From Theristus sp. LFF4_11 (taxonomy: Eukaryota > Nematoda > Chromadorea > Monhysterida > Xyalidae), in NCBI GenBank assembly GCA_030248135.1, contig JASANC010003919.1, positions 62,001 to 126,000 on the forward strand: a stretch of 64,000 nucleotides of DNA. Reading direction: 5' to 3'. The position numbers and the translations under genes were made by a program. Each line of letters starts with the position of its first letter. The stretch's first letter is position 1. Of the stretch, positions 34,710-46,552 are shown piece by piece. The notes under the pieces were generated by a model. The model was not told the origin of the DNA. It made no database searches and worked only from the letters and a program-made list of their open reading frames with translations.

Positions 34710-35794
34710 CTTTTGTCCCAAGTTCGGTTTTTACTTTTGCTCGATCTCAATGCGCAAACGTTTTCAAGTGCTGAGCCACCTGCGCTTTGCAAAAATGAAA
34801 CACGCAAATAACAGATTATGCCCGGCGCTTGCATTTTTTGAGACACAAATGGAATCACTAACAGAGAAACACAAAAAGATAATGGCACAAAAAATCAATG
34901 TGAATGGTGAAAACTAAAAATAGTTGTTCCAGGGGGGGTGGGCGTGGGGCCGTGGGGGGCAAGGCATGTGAAAGATAGCTGGCTGGGGAATTTTTTAGAT
35001 AGACAATAGCTGAATGGTCTAAGTAACAAACAGTGACACCCCAAAAATTTTCTCAGGCCATCCAAAAATCATGAATTTTTGCTTAAAAATCACGATTTTT
35101 CGTCTCATAAGTCTATAATATAAGCTGAAAAAATGATATATTGACATTCTTTACTGGGTGTAGCACCTGGACTGCTAAGTTTTATAAAACTGGCCCATGG
35201 CCTCTATTGACAGATTGATCTGAAATACAAAAAATCTCCTCCTTCACTTTGTCATTCGTAGTTTTCATCCAATCGTCCACGCCCTAAATTTGCTAAGACG
35301 ACGTGGCCTTTCAGATAAAACATGTGATGAGCTTGAGCTGCTCTTATTTTTAATACGCACACATGTGCTGTTGTATAGGTATAACGCATATAACGCATGT
35401 ATGCCCCACATCCCTGTTTAACTCATACTCACATTGTTTTTCTCATTTTAATGAAAGGGTAAATTTAATTCCAATGATGGTCGAGATCGTTGACGCACGA
35501 CACAATGACAATATTTTAGAACTAAAGTAACGCTGATAAAACGAAAAGCTGAAACTGAATAGCGAAATCACAAACAAAACAATAAAATGAAAAATATTGA
35601 ACAACGCAAAATACGTCGACACTCGAAACATCCAACGAATTGATTTGCCAATGCTTCAAGCACTTTTATTCCTTTTTAACACACATAATTTCCCCCGACC
35701 AATCACAATTGCACTGTAACAATGACCATATGCACCGAATTTGGCACCGAAAAACTGAACCCCTCGAGAACAAGAAAGATGTAAAATGGGCCAA
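34710..35794. other. Spacer between PTCD2 and RPL27A
   Basis: It contains the RPL27A upstream region, a G-rich fragment of the CATAGTTGTTC element near 34920-34985, and A/T-rich DNA. TTTATT at 35665-35670 (AATAAA on the minus strand) is a likely polyadenylation signal for PTCD2. No further gene seen. Confidence 0.45.
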
Positions 35795-38700
35795 TCAAGG
35801 ATTTTGCGCCTCCACTGGCACTGGTCCGTGCGTCTTATAACGTTCGATCACTTTCCGCGTCAGACTTTCAGCATATTTTCGCTTTGCAATTTCCTTCTGT
35901 TGTCGCGTGACGTGTTTGGCGTCGTCGGGAACGGTTGTCGCCAACTGATCTTCGATGGACGGTGGCGGTGACAGCTGATCGCTGTGCGGAAGAAATCTGC
36001 ATGGAAACACAGTGGACATCGGCATTGAATTGGTGAACAAGGTGAAACAAAAAGTAATGGTTGAAAGAAACTTGCAAATATGAATTCAGGTATCAGGATT
36101 CAGGTTACATGATCATCTAGCATTACAACTACTGATTCAGGTTACATTACAAGTAAACTTCACCAAGCACCCGAATCGGCTGCTCCAACCAATCAGCGGT
36201 GTGATGGAGCGCCCCTCCGTCGGAAGCTTATTCCTATCCCGGCAGACGCGTCCCTGGCATCCGCCTCCCAGTGACTCAAAACGCGTGCCATTTTCGCGAA
36301 TCTTGCAGGAAAAGCAGTCGTATGACTGCCGTGCAGCTCACGGCACAACGCCCAGCTGATATTTAGCACAACACTCGCTAGCCGCAAAACAACAACAACA
36401 ACAACCAAGCAGGCCACTGATTCAAACACAGGGAACATTAGCTACATGAACAAGAGCACACCTAGCGGCCAGCTGTTCATCAGTCTGCGAGAGCAGCTCA
36501 TTCTCATGCGGTGTCTGTTCGGCCATCGCAACGGTGCTGGTGGCCAGTGGGGCCATCAAAAGCGAGTCCATTGATCGATCGGTCAAATGACGGCCAGAAA
36601 TCAGCAGTCGCTTTATTGCGTCAAATTCCGCTTGCACCTTGTTGTTAGACTTGTCATTTTTGATTGAGTATTCCAGCACGCGAAGCTGAAATGCGCAGCA
36701 CAAGTCAGTGATACAGTGATTACTAGAAACAGCTTGCAATCCACAGCAGTCATCGGGCATATTTGCTTGGGCAATGCGAATACAACACGCTGATTGGCTG
36801 CAAACAGCCAAACAATGCCAATATAACGATTGTTTCAAACAAATTTCAAATTTCAAATAAAGTTTCAAACAAATTTCAAATTCACCGACACATTCGACAC
36901 AACCAACAAGACACTCGAAATGCAAAAAAACCGACCGTGTCTTCGGAAATGTGTCGATCTGCAAACTGATATTCCGGAATATCGGCCAGTAAAAGTTTTC
37001 GCAGAGCATTCAGCGCATCTTGAAATCGTTCGAGTTTTGCCAGCAAATAAATGAGAAGCGTACGCGACGTGACGTGCTGCATTGGATTGTCCAGAACAGA
37101 CAGCACTTCAAACGCGAGACGATGTTTATCCTGCAAATATGAGTTGTGAAAAGTAACGACAGAAAAAAACGCACAAGCCTCTGACGCAAAAGCAGAACTT
37201 CAAAAAAGAAGCAGCCACTCCCATGAACAATCAGAATCAGCACGTCGATTGGCTGCACCAAGTTCGGTGAATAGCGGAAATCAGCAGTACTTCTGCAATA
37301 GTCTTTCATGCGAACACACCAGTTTAGCAGCCAACGCAGCGACGTGGACAACAGCACGGGTGGGTAATGTCTCATTCGCTGAAAATGAACCGCCCAACGT
37401 GGCCACGGCTGCATCGAGACTTTCAATGGTGCCCTGCGACGTGAAAAGGCTGAATATTGCTCTTGAGTTATAAAATACAAACCGGTACACTTCTGTCTGA
37501 ATGACTACCTTTTTCAAACATGGTTGAACACCAACGACACAAACTCAAATCGAGTTAGCCAATTAATCAGTGGGCTTTCTAGAAAAAAACACTTCGAAAT
37601 GCACAGGTAACTTGACTGAAGCACGTGCCAATTGGTAGCAGGCGGCCGTGTACAGCACCAGCAGTGTTCGTGGTCTCGGCAGATCGGTGCGAAGTTGAGA
37701 GCTCTGCTGATACCGATTCCAGATGCGGACGCACTGCGCAAACTGATCGCATCTCAACATCAGGTCCATCGCCAACTGATAGCACGCGAGATGGTCGACG
37801 TGTGCGCTCCAATCGTCCGTCAGCAAGGTCGCAGCGGCCTGGGTGAACATAGGGATCGTCAAACGCACACGCGAACACACACAGTACAGGTTATGACGCG
37901 CAAGTCTACGTTGCAGCACGCTGCTTTGCCCCATGAACCACGAACCTGCCAACTGCGCGTGCGATGCAGCAGGCGAAGCACGTGCGGTGCAGCGTTGAAC
38001 GCGCCAAAGTTGAGTCGGTCGATTTGTTGGCTGTATCGATGGAAAACAGCAAGAACCGTAGAAATCTCAACGTCTGTCTCAGCGAACGCGAGCGCTGACC
38101 GAACGTCGTCACCGAATATGACAGCAGTGTCGTCTCGAATGAGAACGGGCACTGAAGAGGTGTAGCAAGTGTTGCACTCCAGATGCAGTACGCAATGGCC
38201 GATTAAACATGACAGTTTTTCTCAGGGAGCAAGGAGCACGCGAAATTTGAATGAAAGAAAAAAGTCGTTAAAAACCTAATTGTGTGTCATATTCGACGTG
38301 TTTTTTAACTAATTGATTGTTCGTGATTATTCTGTTCATTCTTTCTCCCTTGCTCACACGATTGGGGAATTATCTTGGCGTTCTTGAAAAAGACTGAACG
38401 GGAGTGAATGGGAGTGAACTCCTAGTCTGAATGGGAGTGGGACTAATCTCGCCTTAACGAAGGACTGCCACACTGTACTGTACCTAAATTGTCCAATTTT
38501 CGACCAATGACGAATTTGTCCTGCAAGACTTGACGAATAAAGAAAACGAGTCGAATTTGAAATTCGACTTCGGCGTTCTTTTCAGTGCCTTCATAACGGG
38601 TCAACTACAATGGCACATCGCACATGACAATTATACCTGTGGACGTTTGTTCAGAAGCGGACACCGACTGATCGTGTTCATTGAGCAGTTTGTGATTGCA

Positions 38701-38850
38701 GCTTGCACTCGCTGTCAGCAAGCGTTGCCAAATGCTCTGTTGCTCAGCATCACTCAGCTGGTGGCGCCTGCGTTCGCGATACGCATCGAACGACGTTAGA
38801 CCAAGGCTGGCGTCCGTAAACAGAAATCTGAAACTAATTTCGTCAAGCAT
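35795..38850 (-). CDS. PTCD2: Pentatricopeptide repeat protein 2, mitochondrial RNA processing
   Basis: Seven exons: 38850-38637, 38151-37946, 37838-37629, 37433-37320, 37130-36936, 36685-36462 and 35981-35795, 449 residues from the first in-frame ATG (human 388). The helical-repeat protein matches PTCD2 in several places: FRFLFTDASLGLTSFDAYRE near the start, ISTVLAVFHRYSQQ, DRHISEDT, and AEFDAIKRLLISGRHLTDRS followed by MDSLL. The family helps process and stabilise mitochondrial transcripts such as cytochrome b. Exon 3 fits only with a GC donor (TTG|GCACGT), because the nearby GT breaks the frame. The true start is uncertain: a presequence-like frame at about 39133-39008 (SFRRFARTPSIRG) could be an upstream exon, but I found no phase-compatible junction. 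Confidence 0.75.
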
Positions 38851-39204
38851 TGCGTCAAAGTGGCGACAGTTTTCTCATTCCACAAAAGCTTCTGAAATCA
38901 ATCAGAATCTCACTCAAACCAAACGTGTTTTTTTAAAGAAAACGACAACCTTCTTCTGACGTTCACTTGTTTGTCGAAGTCGAGCAATTTCAAACGGACG
39001 AAGTTAGCTACTTCTTTTGAACTGTTGGCTGATGAAGAAGCAAAGGAACTGCAAATGGCCGCGGATCGACGGAGTACGTGCAAACCGCCGGAACGACAGC
39101 AGAAGAAAACCCGTGGTCTCACTGCTTGTGAACATGGACGAACGGCGGCACAACCGTGCATTGCAGCTATCCCGTTTGTCACTGTCACACACAACTGGCT
39201 GGCT

Positions 39205-39280
39205 GAACCATAGTTGTTCCAGAGCCGAGGGGTTGGGGCATGGTTGTTCCAGAGCCGAGGGGTTGGGGCATGGTTTAAAT
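39205..39280. repeat. Tandem fragment of the CATAGTTGTTC element end
   Basis: A unit of about 32 bp (gttgttccagagccgagggg ttggggcatg) occurs twice in direct tandem. The unit is the left terminus of the element at 39878-40342. Confidence 0.7.
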
Positions 39281-40786
39281 TTGGATTTTTTTCAAATTTG
39301 AATTCAAATTCAATTTGAAAATTTTTTCTGTTACTTTGCTCTGAAAATTCGATTTATGGCATAATTTTTTCAAAGTTCAAACCAAATTTTCTTCCCAAAC
39401 CTCAACTTTGTGTGCTTATGTGCATGTCATTGGTCATTTTGACCGACGTACTCCATGTTTTTCAATTTGGATGACTTCTAGAGTCAATTTTTAGCGGTGA
39501 AATGACTTAACTGAATTGAAATATCGTTTCAGAAATCTTTTTGTTGCAACTTAGAACATGTTTTTCAGTCGGTGGGCCATGAGATGAACATGATATCTTG
39601 TTGATTGGCGTATGTTATTGGTCTACAATGGAGTTGTGCGATATATTGTTAAACAATTGGAGCGGAGGTGTTGATCAATACCACATCACCCGACCGTTTT
39701 TCAGATACCCGATAACATGGCCACATGTTAAAACTTGCGTGCTAAGCCAAACTAACGTGTTAAACTTGCGTCTGTCAGTTGCCCGCAACGTGATCGCGAA
39801 ATCATGGTACGTGTTTTCGATACGATGATTTGAAGAGCGGGCTCTCGCCATGTGGCAGATAGCACAGCTGGTTGAACCATAGTTGTTCCAGAGCCGAGGG
39901 GTTGGGGGGGCCGATATAGATAGCTGGAGCAAATTTTCCAGATAGATAGATAACTGGAAAATTTTGGGGGGGCCGCGGGGGGGGGCCATGTGACTTTGGG
40001 GGGGGGGCGGTCAAAATTTTGAAATTTGATAGATAGATAGCTAAAACGCTAAAAAGCTATAAAAACAGCAAAATAATGCTAAAAATACACTAAAAATCAA
40101 GTATAAACGCGTATTTTACCTAAAATTAGCGAAATTTTCAAGAATCACGAGCAAAAATGGTCAATTTTGGTTAAAAATTGACTCCTTTAATGTCTTCGAA
40201 GACAAAAATTTTCAGATAGATAGCTGACTGAAAATTTTTTTTAGATAGATAATAGCTGAGCCGAAAAAACCTGTCTGATAGAGATAGATTCGAAAATTTT
40301 TGGGGGGGGGGGGGCCGGCCCCCCCCCCCAAGAACAACTATGGGTTGAACCTGAAAGTAAGTGTCTTGGAGGAGGGGGGGGCGACCGGGTCGACAGGGGT
40401 TGCCGACTGAGCTGCAGCAAATAAGAAATTTTTTTTGAACACAGTCAAATTTTGGTAATTTTTTTTTAAAAGGAACAACTAAGAACGGTTCAACATTCAA
40501 GGTCAAGTACACGTCAAAAATTGTCCTGTTTTACTGTTGAAAATGCAACTTTCCCTCTATGAAATGGACAAAATTTCAATAAAACACGATTTTCGCTCTT
40601 GTAGTTTTTAGGATCGTTCTGAAAATAGTCTAGCTGAACTCAGCTCGACGAGACGCTCGAGACGCTTCGAAGTTCGGACGAACCTAACTTGTAAAAAAAA
40701 TATTTTTTTTTATTTTTTTTAATTAAAAAAATATTTTTTTTAATTTTTTTAAATAAAAAATTGGATTTTTTTTGCTAACCCTAGTC
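39281..40786. mobile_element. Diverged copy of the 1-kb TAGGGTTAGG element
   Basis: From about 39281 the sequence follows the 1.03-kb element (tactttgctctgaaaattcg, tcagtcggtgggccatgaga, gtgcgatatattgttaaaca, cctgaaagtaagtgtcttgg) and ends ...tgctaaccctag. It is interrupted at 39878-40342 by a different element. No coding capacity. Confidence 0.8.
39878..40342. mobile_element. 465-bp hAT-like MITE, CATAGTTGTTC ends
   Basis: It begins CATAGTTGTTCCAGAGCC and ends ...AAGAACAACTATG, an inverted pair. A perfect 8-bp duplication GGTTGAAC is at 39870-39877 and 40343-40350. The interior is rich in gatagatagctgaaa and G/C runs. It is inserted into the diverged 1-kb element around it. Confidence 0.85.
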
Positions 40787-43290
40787 CGATCCGAACTGCT
40801 CCGTTTGTAAGCGCTACGTTGTCTTGTTGCTGTTTTGTGTCGTCGTCGTGTCGTCGTCGTGGCGTCGTCGTGTCGTCGCGACATCATCAGAATTGATCGA
40901 ATTTCAAGCCGGTATGTTGGTTTTCATTTCAGCTGGAGACAATTAGTGACATTTTGGGGGTTAAACACAAGAAGTGAAGAAAAGGGGTAAATGAGGTCAC
41001 CAAAACAAAATCTGTAAAGTTCCGCCATACGGGAGTCATTCGGGACTATCGGGAGGCGCTTGCATATCTAGGGTTAGGGGCTTTGAAAAAAAATTTTTTT
41101 TTTTATTTTTTTTTTCGTTTTTTTTTTAATTTGGATTTTTTTTTCAAACTTAAAAAAAAATTTGAAAAATTTTTCTTCTACTTTGCTCTGAAAATTCGAT
41201 TTATGGCATAATTTTTTGAAAGTTCAAACCAAATTTTCTTCCCAACTTCTTTGTGTGCTTAGGTACATGTCATTATTTGGTCATTTTGACCGACGTACTC
41301 CATGTTTTTCGATTTGGATGACTTCTAGAGTCAATTTTTAGCGTTGAAATGACTTAACTGAATTGAAATATCGTTTCAGAAATCGTTTTCTTGCAACTTA
41401 GAACATGTTTTTTTCAGTCGGTAGGCCATGAGATGAACATGATATCTTGTTGATTGGCGTACGTTATAGGTCTACAATGGAGTTGTGCGATATATTGTTA
41501 AACAATTGGAGCGGGGATGTTGGTCAATACCACATCACACGACCGTTTTTCAGATACCCGATAACATGGCCACATGTTAAAACTTGCGTGCTGAGCTAAA
41601 CTAACGTGTTAAACTTGCGTCTGTCAGTTGCCCGCAACGTGATCGCGAAATCATGGTACGTGTTTTCGATACGATGATTTGAAGAGTGGGCTCTCGCCAT
41701 GTGGCAGATAGCATAGCTGGTTGAACCTGAAAGTAAGTGTCTTGGGGGGGGGGGGCGACCGGGTCGACAGGGGTTGCCGACTTAGCTACAGCAAACAGGA
41801 ATTTTTGAACACAGTCAAATTTTGGTAATTTTCTAAAGAGGAACAACTAAGAACGGTTCAATATTCAAGTACACGTCGAAAATTGTCCTGTTTTACTGTT
41901 GAAAATGCAACTTTCCCTCTATGAAATGGACATAATTTCAATAAAACACGATTTTCGCTCTTATAGTTTTCCGGATCGTTCTGAAAATAGTCTAGATGAA
42001 CTCAGCTCGACGAGACGCTTCGAACAAACCTAACTTGTAAAAAAAAATTTTTTTTTAATTTTTTTTTTAATTTAAAAAAAAAATCCGGATTTTTTTCTCT
42101 CCTAACCCTATTAGGGGGCTTTGAAAAAAAAAATTTTTTTTAATTTTTTTTTCGTTTTTTTTTTTTTTAAATTGGATTTTTTTTTTCAAACTTAAAAAAA
42201 AAATTTGAAAAATTTTTCTTCTACTTTGCTCTGAAAATTCGATTTATGGCATAATTTTTTGAAAGTTCAAACCAAATTTTCTTCCCAACTTCTTTGTGTG
42301 CTTAGGTACATGTCATTATTTGGTCATTTTGACCGACGTACTCCATGTTTTTCGATTTGGATGACTTCTAGAGTCAATTTTTAGCGTTGAAATGACTTAA
42401 CTGAATTGAAATATCGTTTCAGAAATCGTTTTCTTGCAACTTAGAACATGTTTTTTCAGTCGGTAGGCCATGAGATGAACATGATATCTTGTTGATTGGC
42501 GTACGTTACAGGTCTACAATGGAGTTGGGCGATATATTGTTAAACAATTGGAGCGGGGATGTGGGTAAATACCACATCACACGACCGTTTTTCAGATACC
42601 CGATGCCATCCCCACATGTTAAAACTTGCGTGCTGAGCTAAACTAACGTGTTAAACTTGCGTCTGTCAGTTGCCCGCAACGTGATCGCGAAATCATGGTA
42701 CGTGTTTTCGATACGATGATTTGAAGAGTGGGCTCTCGCCATGTGGCAGATAGCATAGCTGGTTGAACCTGAAAGTAAGTGTCTTGGGGGGGGGGGGGGC
42801 GACCGGGTCGACAGGGGTTGCCGACTTAGCTACAGCAAACAGGAATTTTTGAACACAGTCAAATTTTGGTAATTTTCTAAAGAGGAACAACTAAGAACGG
42901 TTCAATATTCAAGTACACGTCGAAAATTGTCCTGTTTTACTGTTGAAAATGCAACTTTCCCTCTATGAAATGGACATAATTTCAATAAAACACGATTTTC
43001 GCTCTTATAGTTTTCCGGATCGTTCTGAAAATAGTCTAGATGAACTCAGCTCGACGAGACGCTTCGAACAAACCTAACTTGTAAAAAAAAAATTTTTTTT
43101 TAAAAAAAAATTTTTTTTTAATTAAAAAAAAAATCCGGATTTTTTTTTCCCCTAACCCTAAACCCTATGCATATCAAATGTGGTTCTTCGAACTCCCTGC
43201 CTGATTGATTTAGCACAACTTTGATTTTTGAAATTCAAAAAAATTAAAAAGACAAAAATGACGATTTTTCTTTTTTTAACAACCTTTAGG
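40787..43290 (+). mobile_element. TAGGGTTGTTAAA-family copy split by two other elements
   Basis: The left part (about 40790-41068) matches the middle of the 893-bp element (tgctccgtttgtaagcgcta, gatcgaatttcaagccggta, agttccgccatacgggagtc). After the insertion it resumes at 43168 (atatcaaatgtggttcttcg) and ends ttaacaaccttta. It was the target of the insertion at 41069-43167. Confidence 0.75.
41069..43167. mobile_element. Two head-to-tail copies of the 1-kb TAGGGTTAGG element
   Basis: Copy 1 is about 41069-42110 and copy 2 about 42111-43167. They are nearly identical to each other and to 57977-59008. The pair as a whole is bounded by one 8-bp duplication, TGCATATC (41061-41068 and 43168-43175), so the two arrived as one unit or the second arose by tandem duplication. 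The junction reads ccctattagggggc. Ends are poly-A/T blocks next to TAGGG/CCCTA. Confidence 0.85.
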
Positions 43291-43424
43291 CCCGATTCTA
43301 GTCACTAACAGGCATCAGAACTCAATAACACAATTGAGTGGTGGATTCGATGACTAAAAATTTAGATTTGTTTTGACGACTGAAAATTCAGATTTTCTGT
43401 TGGTAAAAAAACGGTTTTTTATTT

Positions 43425-43490
43425 TTAGCATGAAAAGAAACCGATTAAAAAACCGGTTTCTTTTCATGAAAAAAACGGTTTCTTTTCCGT
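43425..43490. repeat. AAACCGG repeat fragment upstream of PSMD11
   Basis: Two aaaccgg / ccggtttc motifs lie in inverted arrangement with cttttc-type spacers, as in the 395-bp element at 24093. The fragment is about 100 bp before the PSMD11 start. Confidence 0.5.
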
Positions 43491-43584
43491 GCCATCCCTG
43501 GTATTTTGTCCATTTTACTTTTTAAGCTTTACAGCGCGTTCATCTCAAGAAAAAAATTCAAAAAATTGAATTAGTTGAAAAAGA

Positions 43585-46552
43585 ATGTCCGGCGGAATGG
43601 ATTATGAATTGGCGCCGCGAAAAGCGCACGAAGATGCGGATCGAGCGTTCGAATACGTCAGTCGACTTGGTCCGTTGTGTTTTCTTGTTTGTTTCACCTT
43701 TGATTCGTTTTCTGTTGTTCTTATTCTTTTCCATCCAACCAAGATTGCCAATTTCTCGACCCCTCCCCAAAAACCCACCCTTTTCGCCTCAACTGCAGCC
43801 GGCATGACGCCACAGCAAAAGCCGAACGAACAAGAGCTGAAGGAGACGGAGGAGGCAATCAGGAAAGGTGCCAAAGAGCTCGCCGACCAGGGACAGATCG
43901 AGATGCTGCAGCAGATCATTGAGCACGTGCGGCCTGTTCTTGTGCAGTTCGGCAAGGCAAAGGCTGCCAAGTTGGTCCGAGATCTGATCGACTACTTTCT
44001 CGGCATCCAGGGCGACACGCAACGGCAGAACAAACAGCTTGATGATTTGAAGGTTGGTTTGATTGGCTCTGTCCTGTCATTCACTCATTGTGTTGCTCAG
44101 TGCGCCTTGGGACATGCCGACATATTGACTTCATGAAACTTTCCGATTGGTTTGCGCCTAGGTGTCAGAGACACCTAAAAGTTTTGGATGACACCTAAAA
44201 TTTTGGATGACACCTAAATAGTGAAGGAAAATGCGTTTTCACAACCTTTTTTTTTAATTTCGCCTTTCGAAAACGTTTCAAAACATTTTATTTGCAATGA
44301 ATTTGACGACCAAGTTGAGCTGCGAGTTAAAACGCGGTACCATTTCAGCCGTTCTGCACTGAAACGCATTTATTTCGTCTTCGTGCATTTTCAGTGCTGT
44401 TGCCCCCATTTTGGGACAGTTAATTTTCAGACATCTAATTTTTTTGGCAGACGACACCGAAAAAAAATAAGTTTAGGCGTGAAAACGGCAGAAACGGCCG
44501 TTTCTTGTTCAATGAGCCAGTGGAGGATGGAGCCGTTCTGCGGTTATGAGAATGGAATGCTGCGGCAGCAAGCACAGCGCGTGTTTCTCAATGCAGGTGA
44601 AGCTCTGCCAAGAGTGCATCGAGTGGGCCACCCAGCAGAACCGTGTCTTCCTGCGGCAGTCGCTGCAGGCGCGTCTCGTGCGTCTCTACAACGACATCAC
44701 TCGCTATCAAGACGCTTTGGCGCTCGGTCGGTCGGAGTGTGCGGTTTTATGCCCGTCGTTCTGTCCCCAGCAGCAGCTCTGCTGTGTGAAAAACGGCTTT
44801 TTCCTGGCAACTCGCTTTTGGTTCTTACTGCGTCATTTTGTATTGGGTGTTGGCCACAATTTCTTGTGGCCACAAAAAATAATGTTGTTTTCATTTGCTT
44901 GTCGTCCTACTCACTGCCTGACGCAGTCTACACAACGAATCACTGTTTTATCATCCGCGTTTCTGAATCTCAACTCTCACATTGCAGCGTCAATACTCGT
45001 CCGAGAACTGAAGAAGGTCGACGATAAGGAGCTGACGGTTGAGGTGCAACTGGAAGAGAGCAAGGCGTGCTACCACCTGCAGAATCTGACAAAGGCGAGG
45101 GCTGCGTTGACGAGCGCACGCACCACCGCCAACTCCATCTACATACCCCCGCAGACGCAGGCAGCGCTGGACATGCAGTCCGGTCAGTTGCACTGACTCG
45201 TTCTGTCTCACACGACTCACGTGCGGCTGGCTCGCCGCTTACTCACGGATGACGTTTTTGATAGTGAATCCAATTCGGCGACAGCATTTTGTTTGGGGTG
45301 ACCTGCTACAATCGCATTATGCACGCACTAAAAAATGCAAAGAAATGATACACAAACTCGCAGGTATCCTGCATGCGGCCGACGAGCGCGATTTCAAGAC
45401 AGCGTTTTCATATTTCTACGAAGCGTTTGAGGGCTATGACTCCGTCGACCGCAAGCAGCTGGCGTTGCGTGCGCTGAAGTACATGTGTCTCAGCAAAATC
45501 ATGCTAAATACGTTCGTTGGAGCTTTACTGTGTTATGAAAATGTAATTCAAAAAAATCTGTTCGTCCACTTGAACATTTCAGCGCAGACGATGTGAACGG
45601 TATTCTGTCGAGTAAGCTAGCACTGAAGTACTCTGATTGCTCAGACGTTGACGCAATGAAGGCGGTTGCTGCAGCTGCTAGTAAACGATCGTTGGTGAAA
45701 TTTAGAGAGGTATGCTACACGAAATTCGAATGCGGTTTTCATGAATCTCAAATCGCTGATAGGCTTCGTAAACCAAATCGGCCCATCAGTGTAGTTTATT
45801 GCACTCACATTCAAATAAATTATTTTTTTGTTTTTCTCACGCACCAATTTGTTTCGACCCCAAAACAGGCGTTTGGCCAGTACCCGACCGAATTGCAATG
45901 TGACTCCGTGGTGAAGACACATTTCAACGCTCTGAACGACAGCATGCTGGAAAAAGATCTGTGTCGAATCATTGAGCCGTACTCACAGGTTCAAATTGCG
46001 CATGTTGCGTCCACAATTGGAATGGATCAGGTAAACTTTTGGAGAATCAAAGAGAACAAGCTGTCTATTGTACTGGCCAGGTCGACAGGCCTGCTGACTG
46101 TAGTGTGACAACAGGCCAAGGCACTAGTCTAAAAGTTTTTTTTATGTATAAATGGCTCATTTTATTTTTTTCAGAGTCGGGTAGAGAAGAAGCTCGCACA
46201 GATGATCTTGGATAAAACATTTTGCGGTAGGTTTTATTGTTTTTCTGTAACTAAGTTTGTGTTTAAGTTTTGTTTGGTTGGGGTTGGGCTTTTTTATTTT
46301 TTTTGGGTTTTTTTTTTTTTTTTTATTTCTTTTAACGTTAGTTTGAAAAACTGTCTGAATGCCACTGTGAACGAGTAACATTTGAGCACGTGTAACGTTT
46401 TGTTTGCAGGCACCCTTGACCAGGGCGAAGGTGTGCTGGTTGTTTTTGATGAAGTGCCCAAGGATGCGACCTATGACGCTGCGGTGCAATCGATCGAGGC
46501 ACTCGGTCACGTCGTGGGCGCCCTCGAGCACACAGTGAAAACGTTGACGTGA
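43585..46552 (+). CDS. PSMD11: 26S proteasome non-ATPase subunit Rpn6
   Basis: Nine exons: 43585-43669, 43799-44052, 44597-44726, 44988-45182, 45364-45511, 45583-45709, 45869-46030, 46175-46226 and 46410-46552, 431 residues (human 422), all phases closing. Matches include [78 protein letters not shown] and [12 protein letters not shown], then the C-terminal PCI domain ([33 protein letters not shown]). Rpn6 clamps the proteasome lid to the core particle. The N-terminus is the weakest part: 43585-44052 is also one uninterrupted frame, but the middle (43670-43798) is pyrimidine-rich and intron-like, and splicing there restores family length. Confidence 0.93.
44150..44218 (+). repeat. Short tandem of ttttggatgacacctaaa
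   Basis: Inside PSMD11 intron 2, an 18-22 bp unit ending gacacctaaa is repeated about three times after a small palindrome (aggtgtcagagacacct). Confidence 0.6.

Noticed and set aside
39004..39192. Presequence-like first exon for PTCD2
   Set aside because: The frame looks like a mitochondrial targeting sequence, but its GT sites are phase 1 while the next exon's acceptor needs phase 2; kept only as a note.
43585..44136. Unspliced reading of the PSMD11 N-terminus
   Set aside because: The frame is open by chance through a pyrimidine-rich, intron-like segment (43670-43798) that would add a hydrophobic insert unknown in Rpn6; a phase-compatible GT-AG pair removes it.
44221..45027. 268-codon open frame on the + strand
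   Set aside because: It spans PSMD11 intron 2, exon 3 and intron 3 in the wrong frame for exon 3; the PSMD11 frame with conserved residues is the real one.
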